Source: Fuerstiella marisgermanici | GTDB taxonomy: Bacteria > Planctomycetota > Planctomycetia > Planctomycetales > Planctomycetaceae | Length of the DNA: 64,000 nucleotides | Assembly (NCBI RefSeq): GCF_001983935.1 | Contig: NZ_CP017641.1 | Location: forward strand, 930,001-994,000 | Reading direction: 5' to 3' | In this document: one piece after another, positions 8,298 through 17,581 of the stretch | Layout of the letters: every line of letters starts with the position of its first letter | Numbering within the stretch: position 1 is the stretch's first letter | Translations under genes and position numbers: made by a program | Notes under the pieces: model-generated | Database searches by the model: none | What the model was told of the DNA's origin: nothing | The model's input: the letters and a program-made list of their open reading frames with translations, nothing else

Positions 8298-9902
8298 ATG
8301 AGATTTGTGTTGTTTTCAATGACCTGTGCCTTGGCTGTCATGATGTGCAGCGAAGACGTCGAAGCGGGACGAAGGTCACGCTGTAAGGTACGCCAGTGCT
8401 GCGTCGTGCCTTCCTGCAATGTTGCAACCAGCAGTTGTGCGTCGAGCTGTGGCGGATGCGGTTCTGTAAGTGATTGCGGCAGCTGTGGCGGATCAAGCTG
8501 TGGTTCGCCTTGCGGATCTGCAGGTTGCAGCACATGCGGAACATCTGGATGTGGCAGTGTTGGCGCAAGCGGCGGCTGCGGCGGAACATGGGAAACTGTT
8601 GAGCAGACAGTCATGGTTCCTCAAACTGTCATGGAGACGCGAACCGTCACTGTAAACGTTCCAGTTCAGGAACAGCGACAGGGTACGCGAACTGTATGCA
8701 AGACAGTCATGGACACTCAGGAAGAAAACTACACTGTTATGGTTCCTGTTCAGGAACAGCGACAGGGTACGCGAACTGTTTGTAAGACTGTTATGGAAAC
8801 AAAAGAAGTTCCTTACACAGTCTGTGTTCCTTACCAGGAACAAATGACGGGTACGCGAACTGTTTGCAAGACCGTTCAGGAAACGAATGAAGTTCCTTAC
8901 ACAGTCTGCGTTCCATACCAGGAACAGATGACGGGCACTCGCACTGTTTGCAAAACTGTCACCGAGTCTAAGGAAGTTCCTTACACTGTTTGTGTTCCTT
9001 ACCAGGAGCAGATGACTGGAACTCGCACTGTTTGCCGTCAGGTACCAGTTCAGAAGTTCCGCACAGTATGCCGTGATCAGGGTCACTGGGAAGAAGTTGC
9101 CAGCGGATGTGGTTCTGGCGGATGCAGCACCGGCTGTGGTTCTTCATGCGGCGGTTGTGCCAGCAGCTGTGGCGGATGCGGTAGCTGTGCTTCAGCGTGC
9201 GGCGGTTGCGGTTCTTCATGCGGTGGTTGCGGATCAGCCAGCGGTTGCGGAACTTCATGCGGATCTTCATGCGGAACGACTCGCCGTTGGGTTTCCAACC
9301 AGGTTCAGGAGCAGGTTCCTTACACTGCTTACGAAACTGTACGCGAAGAAGTTCCTTACACTTACACCGTGACGAAGACTCGTCAGGAACAGAAGACTCG
9401 CACAGTTCAGGTTGCTCGCCAGGTTCAGGAAGAAGTTCCTTACACCTACACCGTGACAAAGACTCGTCAGGAACAGCGAACACGAGCTGTAACGACGTGT
9501 CGTCAGGTACAGGAAGTAGTTCCTTACACTTACACCGTGACGAAGACTCGTCAGGAACAGAAGACTCGCACAGTTCAGGTTCCTCGTCAGGTTCAGGAAC
9601 AGGTTCCTTACACCTACACTGTCTGTGTTCAAAAGCCTGAAACGCGAACACGCACTCGTCAGGTCGCTCGTCAGGTACAGGAAGAAGTTCCTTACACGTA
9701 CACCGTGACGGTTAACCGTCAGGAGACGCGTGAAGTTCAGGTTGCTGTGTGTCAGCAGGTTGCTCAGACTGTTAGTCGTCAGGTTTACCGACCAGCTTGT
9801 GGCGGTAGCGTTGCTGGCGGTTGCTCAACTGGTTGCGGATCAACCAGCGGCGGCTGTGCTGGTAGCTGTGGCGGATGCGGCAGTTCTTGCGGTTGCAACT
9901 AA
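8298..9902 (+). CDS. Cysteine-rich YTV-repeat cell-wall protein
   Basis: A 534-residue exported structural protein. The ATG at 8298 is chosen because AGGAG lies about 8 nt upstream and a signal peptide follows directly ('MRFVLFSMTCALAVMMCS..EA'). Three Cys/Gly/Ser-rich blocks ('GCGSSCGGCGS'-like) lie near the N-terminus, in the middle and at the C-terminus. Between them are two repeat arrays with a common 28-residue period: one built on 'VPYTVCVPYQEQMTGTRTVC', the other on 'VPYTYTVTKTRQEQKTRTVQ'. YTV-motif, cysteine-rich proteins are known components of the planctomycete (Rhodopirellula) proteinaceous wall, where disulfide cross-linking is assumed. Codons in the repeats favour T-ending triplets and are very uniform, as expected for strong expression or gene conversion. 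A strong terminator follows the gene. Confidence 0.92.
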   Translation: MRFVLFSMTCALAVMMCSEDVEAGRRSRCKVRQCCVVPSCNVATSSCASSCGGCGSVSDCGSCGGSSCGSPCGSAGCSTCGTSGCGSVGASGGCGGTWETVEQTVMVPQTVMETRTVTVNVPVQEQRQGTRTVCKTVMDTQEENYTVMVPVQEQRQGTRTVCKTVMETKEVPYTVCVPYQEQMTGTRTVCKTVQETNEVPYTVCVPYQEQMTGTRTVCKTVTESKEVPYTVCVPYQEQMTGTRTVCRQVPVQKFRTVCRDQGHWEEVASGCGSGGCSTGCGSSCGGCASSCGGCGSCASACGGCGSSCGGCGSASGCGTSCGSSCGTTRRWVSNQVQEQVPYTAYETVREEVPYTYTVTKTRQEQKTRTVQVARQVQEEVPYTYTVTKTRQEQRTRAVTTCRQVQEVVPYTYTVTKTRQEQKTRTVQVPRQVQEQVPYTYTVCVQKPETRTRTRQVARQVQEEVPYTYTVTVNRQETREVQVAVCQQVAQTVSRQVYRPACGGSVAGGCSTGCGSTSGGCAGSCGGCGSSCGCN

Positions 9903-9930
9903 TTATTAGCTGCGTTGCAGTATGATTTTC

Positions 9931-9968
9931 GAAGCCCGGCCTTTTCCAAAAAGGCCGGGCTTCTTTAT
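9931..9968 (+). terminator. Rho-independent terminator of the YTV gene
   Basis: A perfect 15-bp inverted repeat, GAAGCCCGGCCTTTT (9931-9945) against AAAAGGCCGGGCTTC (9949-9963), has a 3-nt loop and is followed by TTT. It begins 28 bp after the YTV stop. The hairpin alone is very stable, and the flanking A/T runs also allow termination on the opposite strand. Confidence 0.9.
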
Positions 9969-10096
9969 GCTCAGAAGCACGATTAAGCTTGCATAGACAA
10001 GCCAGCTGCTGGCTGTCGAATGTCTCGATAGTTGGCCCAGCGTCCTTCGTTCCACCCACATTCGGCGTTACTCAACAACTGACTGAAATCGGCATC

Positions 10097-11356
10097 ATGA
10101 ATCACCGGCACCTCAATCAGCTAGCTATCACTCTCGCAATCTTGGCCACCTCTGCGTCGATCGCAATCGCTCAATCGGCACCACAGTTTGTCGCGCGGCG
10201 CGACATCTCGTTGTCTGGCGAAATCGTGGTGCTGGCCGGAGAACTGATCAGCACGGTCAGCGTCGAAAACGGTAAAGCGACCATGGTACTCGCGGATGGA
10301 AAACGCGCGACTGTGGATCGAAGCGAACTGGCTGACGTCAACGAAGCCGTTGGCGTGCTGTCGACATTGATTCAAAAAGATCCCAAAAACTCGCGCCTGT
10401 ATTCAGCGCGAGCCAACGTTTGGGCCGTCAGGAATGACTTTGCAAAAGCGATCGAAGATGCAACTCGCGCGATCGATGTGTCTGATGCTGAAGACGCCAC
10501 ACTGCACGTGAATCGAGGTGTGTTTTATGGATCAACCGGTGACTACGACAAAGCTGTGGCGGACTACGTGAAAGCCACCGAGATTGATCCCAAGATGTAT
10601 TCGGCTTACCGCAACCTGGCCTCGGCTCATGTTGCCCGCCAGGAATTTGATAAAGCCGTGGAAGTTTGCACTCAGTTGATCAAGGTTAACGACGACAATG
10701 CTCAACACTATATTCAACGCGGCGTGGCATTTCGGCATCTGAAGAACTGGGATGCTGCCATCGGCGACTTTTCCAAAACTCTTGAGCTGGATAAGAATAA
10801 CCTCGCGGCGCTGGGAAGTCGCGGGTTTGTTAATTATCTGAAGGGTGACCACGCAGCAGCCGTCAAAGACTTCGATGCGATCATCAAGCTGAAGCCGGAC
10901 GACGCGATGGCCTACAATAATCGAGGCTACAATGCGTTCATGTCGGGCGACTACAAACAAGCGCTGGCTGACTACGACAAGGCGACTTCATTGCTTCCAG
11001 CTTATGCCGCAGCGTGGCAGAACAAAGCGTGGCTGTTAGCAACCTGCCCACAAGATGACATCCGCGACGGTGAAGCCGCGATCGCCGCCGCGAAACAGGC
11101 CACTAATTATCGTCAGCAGAAGAATGCTTCCGACGTCAAAGCCCTTGCCGCTGCCTATGCAGAAACTGGCAACTTTGAAAAAGCGGTTGAGCACCAGCGA
11201 TCTGTTATTGGCCTTGTGGGCGAAGACCAGAAGAAGGACGAAGAGTTAATTCTGGCGATCTATCAAGAGAAGAAGCCGTACCGAACGAAACCTGCCACAT
11301 CGACTCCAACAGCAACGCCGGATGCGGCTTCCAACAGCGACACCGAGGGCAAATAG
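10097..11356 (+). CDS. Exported tetratricopeptide-repeat protein
   Basis: From the ATG at 10097 this is a 419-residue protein with a signal peptide ('MNHRHLNQLAITLAILATSA..IAQ'). A short domain resembling an SH3-like fold follows ('ARRDISLSGEIVVLAGELIS'), then about six TPR units from ~95 to 345 ('DYDKAVADYVKATEIDPKMY', 'MAYNNRGYNAFMSGDYKQAL'). The C-terminal tail is Thr/Ala/Pro-rich and probably disordered. The reading frame extends upstream to 9989, but that stretch does not look like protein and lacks a signal sequence. It is presumably a periplasmic or paryphoplasmic scaffold. Partner unknown. It follows the YTV gene beyond a terminator and so probably has its own promoter. Confidence 0.85.
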   Translation: MNHRHLNQLAITLAILATSASIAIAQSAPQFVARRDISLSGEIVVLAGELISTVSVENGKATMVLADGKRATVDRSELADVNEAVGVLSTLIQKDPKNSRLYSARANVWAVRNDFAKAIEDATRAIDVSDAEDATLHVNRGVFYGSTGDYDKAVADYVKATEIDPKMYSAYRNLASAHVARQEFDKAVEVCTQLIKVNDDNAQHYIQRGVAFRHLKNWDAAIGDFSKTLELDKNNLAALGSRGFVNYLKGDHAAAVKDFDAIIKLKPDDAMAYNNRGYNAFMSGDYKQALADYDKATSLLPAYAAAWQNKAWLLATCPQDDIRDGEAAIAAAKQATNYRQQKNASDVKALAAAYAETGNFEKAVEHQRSVIGLVGEDQKKDEELILAIYQEKKPYRTKPATSTPTATPDAASNSDTEGK

Positions 11357-11770
11357 CGGCAGACGCATCCGCGTCTCTGACCTGGTCGCAGCGTCAAAAG
11401 CCGAAATGCGACAGCTGCCGCTCTTATCCGCGGTTGCCAGCGTATTTCCGGCGGCTGGCTCACGACTTTTCACTCCTTAGCTGTACCACGTCCCGTTGGA
11501 CAGTCTGATATTCGGAGTACAGGCGGCATCCGGGCGCGGATTCGGCGCGCATCATTGTCAAACGCCGGAAGCCGGCCCTAAAGCAGTAGTCGCATGGAAA
11601 TGTGGGCGCAGGCAGTTCGGGCCAATGGGCGTTTTTCAACCAATCTCGTGCAAATTCAATGACGACTGGTACAATTTCTCGCGTTAAAGTACGTATTCAA
11701 CTCTTGCGGCTAATCCTGTCGCGACTAATTGACCGTGCTTAGTGCCCTCTGTCTTTGAAGAAAGCCGTCC
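11357..11770. other. Intergenic stretch between the TPR and DUF1559 genes
   Basis: This 414 bp interval holds no convincing ORF, hairpin terminator or repeat. The last 120 bp is AT-richer and presumably contains the DUF1559 promoter, but I can defend no clear hexamer pair. Confidence 0.5.
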
Positions 11771-12817
11771 ATGAGAAGTTTGCATCGTCGCTCGCGTGAG
11801 CGTGGTTTCACTCTGATCGAATTGCTCGTGGTGATTGCCATTATTGCAATCCTGATTGCGTTGCTGTTGCCAGCCGTACAGCAGGCACGCGAAGCGGCCA
11901 GACGGACGGAATGCAAAAATAACCTAAAGCAAATTGGCCTGGCGCTGCACAATTATCACGATTCGCATCTGGGGTTTCCGCCAGGCTGGATCGATCAGGC
12001 GGGCGCATATCAGGTTGGAGCTCGCGGCGCCAATTGGGGGTGGATGTGTTACATCCTGCCGGGACTCGATCAGGGAAACCTGTACAGCCAGCTTGGCGTT
12101 GGCGACGTAGCGCTCACGTATGCACTGGACGATGCCACTCGATGGGCGCTAATGAAGAAGCCGTTGAAGGCGTTTCGCTGTGCTTCTGATTCGGCTCCGG
12201 GTGTGAACACGATTCAAACCTTGATGTCGAACACAGGCGCTTTAAGAGAAACGGCCATCGCCAACTATGTCGGCACAAACGGCGGCGGTGATTGGAGTCC
12301 TCATCCGTACCTGAACAACGCAGTGCAGCAGCCGGCGCCGGCCGTGCCAGTCAATAACCTTCTGGCCGGATCATTCGGCATGAACAGCCACGTCAACTTC
12401 AGGGACTTCACAGATGGCACCAGCAACACCATTATCACGGGTGAACGAGCCTGGGATTTGCCGACGCCCACACGTCCTGGCGCTGCCTCTGGTGGCAAAG
12501 ATATCTGCGGCGCGGCCACGATTTATGGCGCGTCGTACGATCCCGACACCGGTCTGGCACGACAGGAACGAACTCTGGCTCGCGGCGTTTACGGCATTAA
12601 CCAAACCGGCGACGACCCCAGCAGTAGTCCGACGGTTTCCGTTTGTGCGTCGTCCTATTCCAGCCGACATCCAGGAGGAGCTCAGTTCTTAATGGGAGAC
12701 GGAGCCGTCCGATTCATCAGCGAAAACGTGCAGCGTAACCAGGTCGACCTGCAAGGCGACTACGTGTATCAGAATCTGCTTAACAAATCCGACGGCTTTG
12801 TTCTGAGCGATTTTTAA
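11771..12817 (+). CDS. DUF1559-family pseudopilin-like protein
   Basis: A 348-residue protein with a type IV prepilin-like N-terminus: basic leader '[20 protein letters not shown]', cleavage expected at G/F, and a hydrophobic helix of ~20 residues. The DUF1559 (SBP_bac_10-like) hallmarks follow: '[20 protein letters not shown]', '[14 protein letters not shown]' and a C-terminal '[13 protein letters not shown]' (H-x9-DG-type) motif. The family is greatly expanded in planctomycetes, with tens to hundreds of copies per genome. It is thought to be exported by a type II secretion or pilus-like apparatus; its exact role is unknown. It stands alone, with no pilin assembly genes nearby, and is convergent with the DUF1501 gene. 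Confidence 0.95.
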   Translation: MRSLHRRSRERGFTLIELLVVIAIIAILIALLLPAVQQAREAARRTECKNNLKQIGLALHNYHDSHLGFPPGWIDQAGAYQVGARGANWGWMCYILPGLDQGNLYSQLGVGDVALTYALDDATRWALMKKPLKAFRCASDSAPGVNTIQTLMSNTGALRETAIANYVGTNGGGDWSPHPYLNNAVQQPAPAVPVNNLLAGSFGMNSHVNFRDFTDGTSNTIITGERAWDLPTPTRPGAASGGKDICGAATIYGASYDPDTGLARQERTLARGVYGINQTGDDPSSSPTVSVCASSYSSRHPGGAQFLMGDGAVRFISENVQRNQVDLQGDYVYQNLLNKSDGFVLSDF

Positions 12818-12926
12818 GCTCCGGTATGCGGGGCGTGCTTCGTCGCGACGTGCCTCTGGCTGCCGGCTTTGACGACTGGCAGTTAGCAGTCCAGGACATG
12901 CTCACGGTGCTTCCCGTGTAAGCAGG

Positions 12927-14354
12927 CTACGCGATGATGTCTTCCGCCACGCGACCGGCGACGTCAGTCAGCCGGAAGTCTCGGCCTGCATAGCGGAACG
13001 TTAAGCTTTCATGCTCCAGACCCAGCAGGTGCAACATGGTGGCATGCATGTCGTGAATGTGCATTTTGTCGACGGCGGCATAGTAGCCGTAGTCGTCGGT
13101 CGCCCCGTAGGCCAGGCCGCCTTTCACGCCGCCACCCGCCATCCACATGGTAAACCCGTGTGGATTATGATCGCGTCCGTTGTTGCCCTGAGCCGTCGGC
13201 GTGCGACCAAACTCACCGCCCCATACGACAAGCGTGTCGTCTAAAAGCCCGCGTGCTTTCAGGTCGGTCAGGAATCCGGCAATAGGCTTATCGACTTCGG
13301 CAGCGTTTTTGGTGTGGCCGTGGTACAGGTTGGAATGCTGGTCCCACTGTACTTCGCTGTCGCTATGAGTCACCTGGACAAAGCGGGTGCCGCGTTCCAG
13401 AAAGCGGCGAGCCATCAGGCATTGCCGGCCGAAATCTTCTGTTACGGCGTCGTCCATGCCGTATAGTTTTTGAGTCGCTTCGGTTTCCAGTGACAGGTCC
13501 TGCACTTCCGGCATCGCTGCCTGCATGCGGAATGCCAGTTCGAAGGAATTCAGCCGCCCTTCTAACGCCTGGCTGCGCCCCGCGACTTCCAGGTGATCAC
13601 GGTTCATGGCGTTGATGAGGTCAAGCTGCCGCCGCTGCACGTCCGTTGACAGGCGTCCGTTACGAATGTGTTTGACCTGCGCCTTTGCGGCAGCGAGGCT
13701 GGCGTTGCCGATTGGCGTTCCCTGACAATAGGCTGGCAGAAACGCGGCTCCCCAGTTGTTCACTCCGCCGTGAGCGAGCGTCGGGCAAATGGTCACGAAG
13801 GCCGGCAGGTTTTGGTTTTCTGTTCCCAGCCCGTAAACCACCCATGATCCCATGCTCGGCCGAACAAACTGATCCGTACCCGTGTGCAGCTTTAAAGCCG
13901 CTCCACCGTGAGCCGGATTCGTGCCATGCACAGAACGCAGAATGCACAGGTCGTCGATATGTTGAGCGACATGCGGGAACAGCTCGCTGACCGGCAGTCC
14001 GCTTTCTCCGTAGCGTTTGAACTTCCATGGAGAACGCAGAAGATTCGACTGCTTCGCAAACGTTACGCGAGGCAGATCAAAAGGCAACGGCTTGCCGCTG
14101 TCACGCTGCAGCATTGGCTTCGGGTCGAAGGTGTCGACGTGCGACGGGCCGCCCTTCATAAACAGAAAGACAACTCGCTTCGCACGTGCTGGAAGATTGG
14201 GAAGCTGCGGCGCCAGCGGGTTAGCTGGCGTCGTTGTCTTCATTGATGCAGCCGTGGCTTCCCGGCCCAGCATTGCCGTCATTGCCAGTTGGCCAAAACC
14301 AATGGCGGACGTTTGCAGCAGACGGCGGCGAGTTTGCAAATTGCAGTCTGACAT
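12927..14354 (-). CDS. DUF1501 protein (alkaline-phosphatase-like fold, Tat-exported)
   Basis: A 475-residue protein with a twin-arginine-type leader ('RRRLLQTSAIGFGQL'). The start is set at the ATG at 14354; a GTG at 14396 would extend it but adds no leader-like sequence. DUF1501 hallmarks are 'LFMKGGPSHVDTFDPKP', 'VTHSDSEVQWDQHSN', 'VVWGGEFGRTPTAQG', 'GRDHNPHGFTMWMAGGGVKG' and the terminal 'AGRDFRLTDVAGRV'. The family has a sulfatase/alkaline-phosphatase-like fold. It lies 102 bp downstream of a DUF1549/DUF1553 cytochrome-like gene in the same direction. This pair recurs throughout planctomycete genomes and probably forms one exported system, perhaps for polysaccharide breakdown; substrate unproven. 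Confidence 0.93.
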   Translation of the reverse strand: MSDCNLQTRRRLLQTSAIGFGQLAMTAMLGREATAASMKTTTPANPLAPQLPNLPARAKRVVFLFMKGGPSHVDTFDPKPMLQRDSGKPLPFDLPRVTFAKQSNLLRSPWKFKRYGESGLPVSELFPHVAQHIDDLCILRSVHGTNPAHGGAALKLHTGTDQFVRPSMGSWVVYGLGTENQNLPAFVTICPTLAHGGVNNWGAAFLPAYCQGTPIGNASLAAAKAQVKHIRNGRLSTDVQRRQLDLINAMNRDHLEVAGRSQALEGRLNSFELAFRMQAAMPEVQDLSLETEATQKLYGMDDAVTEDFGRQCLMARRFLERGTRFVQVTHSDSEVQWDQHSNLYHGHTKNAAEVDKPIAGFLTDLKARGLLDDTLVVWGGEFGRTPTAQGNNGRDHNPHGFTMWMAGGGVKGGLAYGATDDYGYYAAVDKMHIHDMHATMLHLLGLEHESLTFRYAGRDFRLTDVAGRVAEDIIA

Positions 14355-14456
14355 TATGATCGTTTCTGAAAATTGATGATGTATCTTGCGGGCCACTTCG
14401 GGGCGACAATCGGCATTGTTCCGAACGCCAGCAGCTTGAGACTCGGCTTCGCTCGA

Positions 14457-17240
14457 TTATCTGACGTAGATGAATTCGTTGCTGGCGAACAGGGATTGGC
14501 ATAGCAGTGACCAGGCTTCTATCTCCGCCATTTCATCAATGCCGGTCGCCGAGACTCGTTGTGCTGTGAACTCGTCGACATAAGCCAGTGCTCGGGCGAT
14601 TTCTTCATCGCGAGGCGGACGATTCAACGTTCCTTCGTAGGCGATGCGAACACGGTCGGCATTGCCACTGGCCTGCGAAGTCACAGTGGCCGCCAGAGCG
14701 TTCGCTGAATCCATAATCAAATCAGAATTCATCATCAGCAATGCCTGAGGCGCCACGACGGTTTCATTTCGATGCCCGGTGACCATTGTAGGGTCCGGGA
14801 AATCGAACTGCTCGAACATTGTGTACAGGTTGTTGCGAATGATTGGCAGGTACATGCCGCGTCGCAGGCTGTCGTACTTGGTGTGATCAACGGACGTGTG
14901 ATTGAACACAAACTGCCGGTTGCGCAACGGCACGGACTTGCCGCCAATCGACATATCCAACCGATTCGAAACTGCCAGGACGGCGTCGCGAATCTGTTCG
15001 GCTTCCAGTCGCTGCATACGAAACTTCCACAGCAGCAGATTCTCTGGATCCTGCTCCGCTGCTTGATCACCGTCAGGATGTGTGGACGCCATTTGATAGG
15101 TGTTCGACGTCAAAATCAGTCGATGCAGATCCTTCGTCGACCAGCCATTCTCCATTAGCGATCGAGCCAGCCAGTCCAGCAGTTCCGGGTGGCTCGGCCG
15201 ATCTCCCAGCCGTCCGAAATTCTCCGTCGTTCCGACAATTCCGCGTCCGGTATGCCAGCCCCAAACCCGATTCACGAATACTCGAGCCGTGAGCGGATGT
15301 TGAGTGTTGACCAGCCAATTCGCCAACTGCAGTCGCCCGCTTTGCGACTTCGGAAATACGGGCCGTACCGTTGATGCTCGCATCACGATGGGGAACTCGC
15401 GTGCAACGGGTTCACCCAGATTTAGGTGACTGCCGCGAATATGGATCGGCAGTTCAGCCAGAGTTTCCTGTTCGCTGACACCCATGGCCGCCGGTTCGTC
15501 CGGCGCATTGCTCTCCTTAACGCGAGCGGCTTCTTCCAGCTTGTAGTATTCCTGCAGCGTAGCATCGTCAAAGGCGTATTCGACCTTGGGGGGCACTGCC
15601 AGAAATCCGGACAGGTCGTTTAATGCACGCTTGGCTTCTTCGATTTCAATGGCCGGAATATCGCCGCCGCTTGTTGCACCCGAAGCCGCCGCAAAACGAG
15701 CCCGATAGTGTTGTTCAACGGCCTCAGCACCGCCGGAACTCGCCAACAAATGCCACGGCGCGAAGAACGGATCATCGCGGTTGTAATCAAGGTGTAACCG
15801 GCAGTGGTGCAAAATTCGGGGGTGCAGTCCCAACGGCTTCGCGATTGCGGTGACCTGCGATAGTGCCATCGATGGATCGAAGGTCGTCGCAGCCATCAGA
15901 TATTCCGTGGCCTTCGACCTTGCGTCGTCACGGACTTTTGCGATCGCCTTGTTTTTGAATGACGCCGCTGCACTTTTAAGTTTCGCAATTTCAGCGTCGA
16001 CAACTTTTAGCTTCGCCAATTCTTCTTCCGTGGCGAAGGAGTATTCATGCCAGTACTTGATGGCACCTCGCCCTTCTTCGACGAACGTGCGAGTGCTTTT
16101 GAAGATGGCGGCCAGAGCGTAGTAGTCCTCCTGCTTCAGCGGATCAAACTTGTGATCATGGCACCGGACACACCCAACGGTCATTCCCATAAACGCCTTG
16201 CCGAACGTATCCAGCTGCTCGTCGATGGTGTCCATCACCAGCTTTTCCATGTCCGGTTCGGCCAGAACTTTCGCTCCCAGAACCAGAAACCCCGTTGCCG
16301 TTTTTGTTTCGGCTGTGGCGTTCGGGACAAGGTCTCCGGCAAGTTGTTCGACAACGAACTGATCGTACGGTTTGTCGCTGTTGAAGGCGTTCACCACGTA
16401 GTCGCGGTAACGCCATGCGTTGCCGTGCGCGAGGTTCTCGTCCAAGCCGTTCGAATCGGCGTATCGAGCCACGTCCAGCCAGTGCCGCCCCCACCGCACT
16501 CCGTATTGGGGCGAGCTTAACAGTCGTTCAACCACCTTCGTGAAAGCGTCCTCAGATTCGTCGGCCAGAAATGCGTCGACCTCTTCCGGTGTCGGCGGCA
16601 AGCCCGTGAGGTTGAACGTGACTCGCCGAATCAGCGTTCGCTTATCGGCCCGCGGCGCGGGTTGAAGCCCTGCCGCTTCCAGCTTGCTTAAGATGAACGC
16701 ATCGATGGGATTCCGCACCCATTCTGTATGTTCAACCTCAGGCACGTCCGGCGAAGCAACCGGCCGAAACGACCAGAACTCGCGACCATCTTCAATTGAC
16801 ATGCCCGTTGGTTTGGCCCCCGACGAAACGGCGTCCGTGCGTGGGTCAGGAGCACCCATGGCCACCCATTTTTCCAGCACTGCAATCTCAGCATCCGGCA
16901 TGCGATTCTGTGGCGGCATTTGCAGGTCGCGGTTTTTGTATCGCACTGCCTCAATCAGCAGACTTTGGTCTGGCTTGCCGGCAACAACGGATGCCCCGCT
17001 GTCTCCGCCGTTCAGCACGCCAGCCTTCGAATCCAGCAGCAGTCCACCATTCACTTCGTCGCCTGCGTGGCATTCGTAGCACCGCTGAACAAGGACAGGC
17101 CGGACCTCTTTTTCGAAGAATTCCTGCTGTCCCGCGGTGATGGCTGCTGACGCATCCGAGTCGTCCGCAGCCGTCAAATCGGCGCAGCAAAAAGTGACGA
17201 AAATTGACAGGGGAAAGCAGAATAGTCGGAGAGATGCCAT
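14457..17240 (-). CDS. PSCyt1-DUF1549-DUF1553 exported cytochrome-like protein
   Basis: From the ATG at 17240 the protein has 927 residues and a signal peptide ('MASLRLFCFPLSIFVTFCCA'). The planctomycete cytochrome C domain (PSCyt1) follows with a haem-binding 'CYECH' at ~54-58 and 'GGLLLDSKAGVLNGGDSG'. Next come DUF1549 ('RHWLDVARYADSNG', with a second CxxCH-type motif 'CVRCHDH' near 358) and a C-terminal DUF1553 domain ('VFVNRVWGWHTGRGIV', 'LRRGMYLPIIRNN'). It pairs with the DUF1501 gene downstream. Haem attachment would place it outside the inner membrane; its redox partner and substrate are unknown. Its promoter lies in the 340 bp shared with the divergent dnaX gene. Confidence 0.94.
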   Translation of the reverse strand: MASLRLFCFPLSIFVTFCCADLTAADDSDASAAITAGQQEFFEKEVRPVLVQRCYECHAGDEVNGGLLLDSKAGVLNGGDSGASVVAGKPDQSLLIEAVRYKNRDLQMPPQNRMPDAEIAVLEKWVAMGAPDPRTDAVSSGAKPTGMSIEDGREFWSFRPVASPDVPEVEHTEWVRNPIDAFILSKLEAAGLQPAPRADKRTLIRRVTFNLTGLPPTPEEVDAFLADESEDAFTKVVERLLSSPQYGVRWGRHWLDVARYADSNGLDENLAHGNAWRYRDYVVNAFNSDKPYDQFVVEQLAGDLVPNATAETKTATGFLVLGAKVLAEPDMEKLVMDTIDEQLDTFGKAFMGMTVGCVRCHDHKFDPLKQEDYYALAAIFKSTRTFVEEGRGAIKYWHEYSFATEEELAKLKVVDAEIAKLKSAAASFKNKAIAKVRDDARSKATEYLMAATTFDPSMALSQVTAIAKPLGLHPRILHHCRLHLDYNRDDPFFAPWHLLASSGGAEAVEQHYRARFAAASGATSGGDIPAIEIEEAKRALNDLSGFLAVPPKVEYAFDDATLQEYYKLEEAARVKESNAPDEPAAMGVSEQETLAELPIHIRGSHLNLGEPVAREFPIVMRASTVRPVFPKSQSGRLQLANWLVNTQHPLTARVFVNRVWGWHTGRGIVGTTENFGRLGDRPSHPELLDWLARSLMENGWSTKDLHRLILTSNTYQMASTHPDGDQAAEQDPENLLLWKFRMQRLEAEQIRDAVLAVSNRLDMSIGGKSVPLRNRQFVFNHTSVDHTKYDSLRRGMYLPIIRNNLYTMFEQFDFPDPTMVTGHRNETVVAPQALLMMNSDLIMDSANALAATVTSQASGNADRVRIAYEGTLNRPPRDEEIARALAYVDEFTAQRVSATGIDEMAEIEAWSLLCQSLFASNEFIYVR

Positions 17241-17581
17241 GTAAGACGACCGTCTTTCGTAGCTTGGTGGGAAGGCATAGTGGCGGGGCAGAGATTCTAC
17301 CATTTGATTCGGACGAAAGCGAACATGAAGTTCGATCGGCGCATCCGGGGCGTGGCTTTTCGCCAGTCTGCCGCAAACACGCCCCCCGTGCGATGATTCG
17401 TACGTCCAGCCTATTCGCTGTCTGCGACACGATAATCTTTGGCTCGGGGGAAATTGTCCGGAACAGAACTGGACATCTTCGAAGCTTTCGCAGATGGCGT
17501 CGGCGAGATCAGTGGATCAATTCTGTCAAAGTCGTCACAATCCGCCACGTCCAGTTGTCTTGTCAAAGGAAAATCTTCCAC

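Noticed and set aside
17204-17581. Long N-terminal extension of dnaX
   Set aside because: Not homologous to any DnaX start; the stretch contains the divergent promoter region of the DUF1553 gene, and GTG 17582 fits the family.
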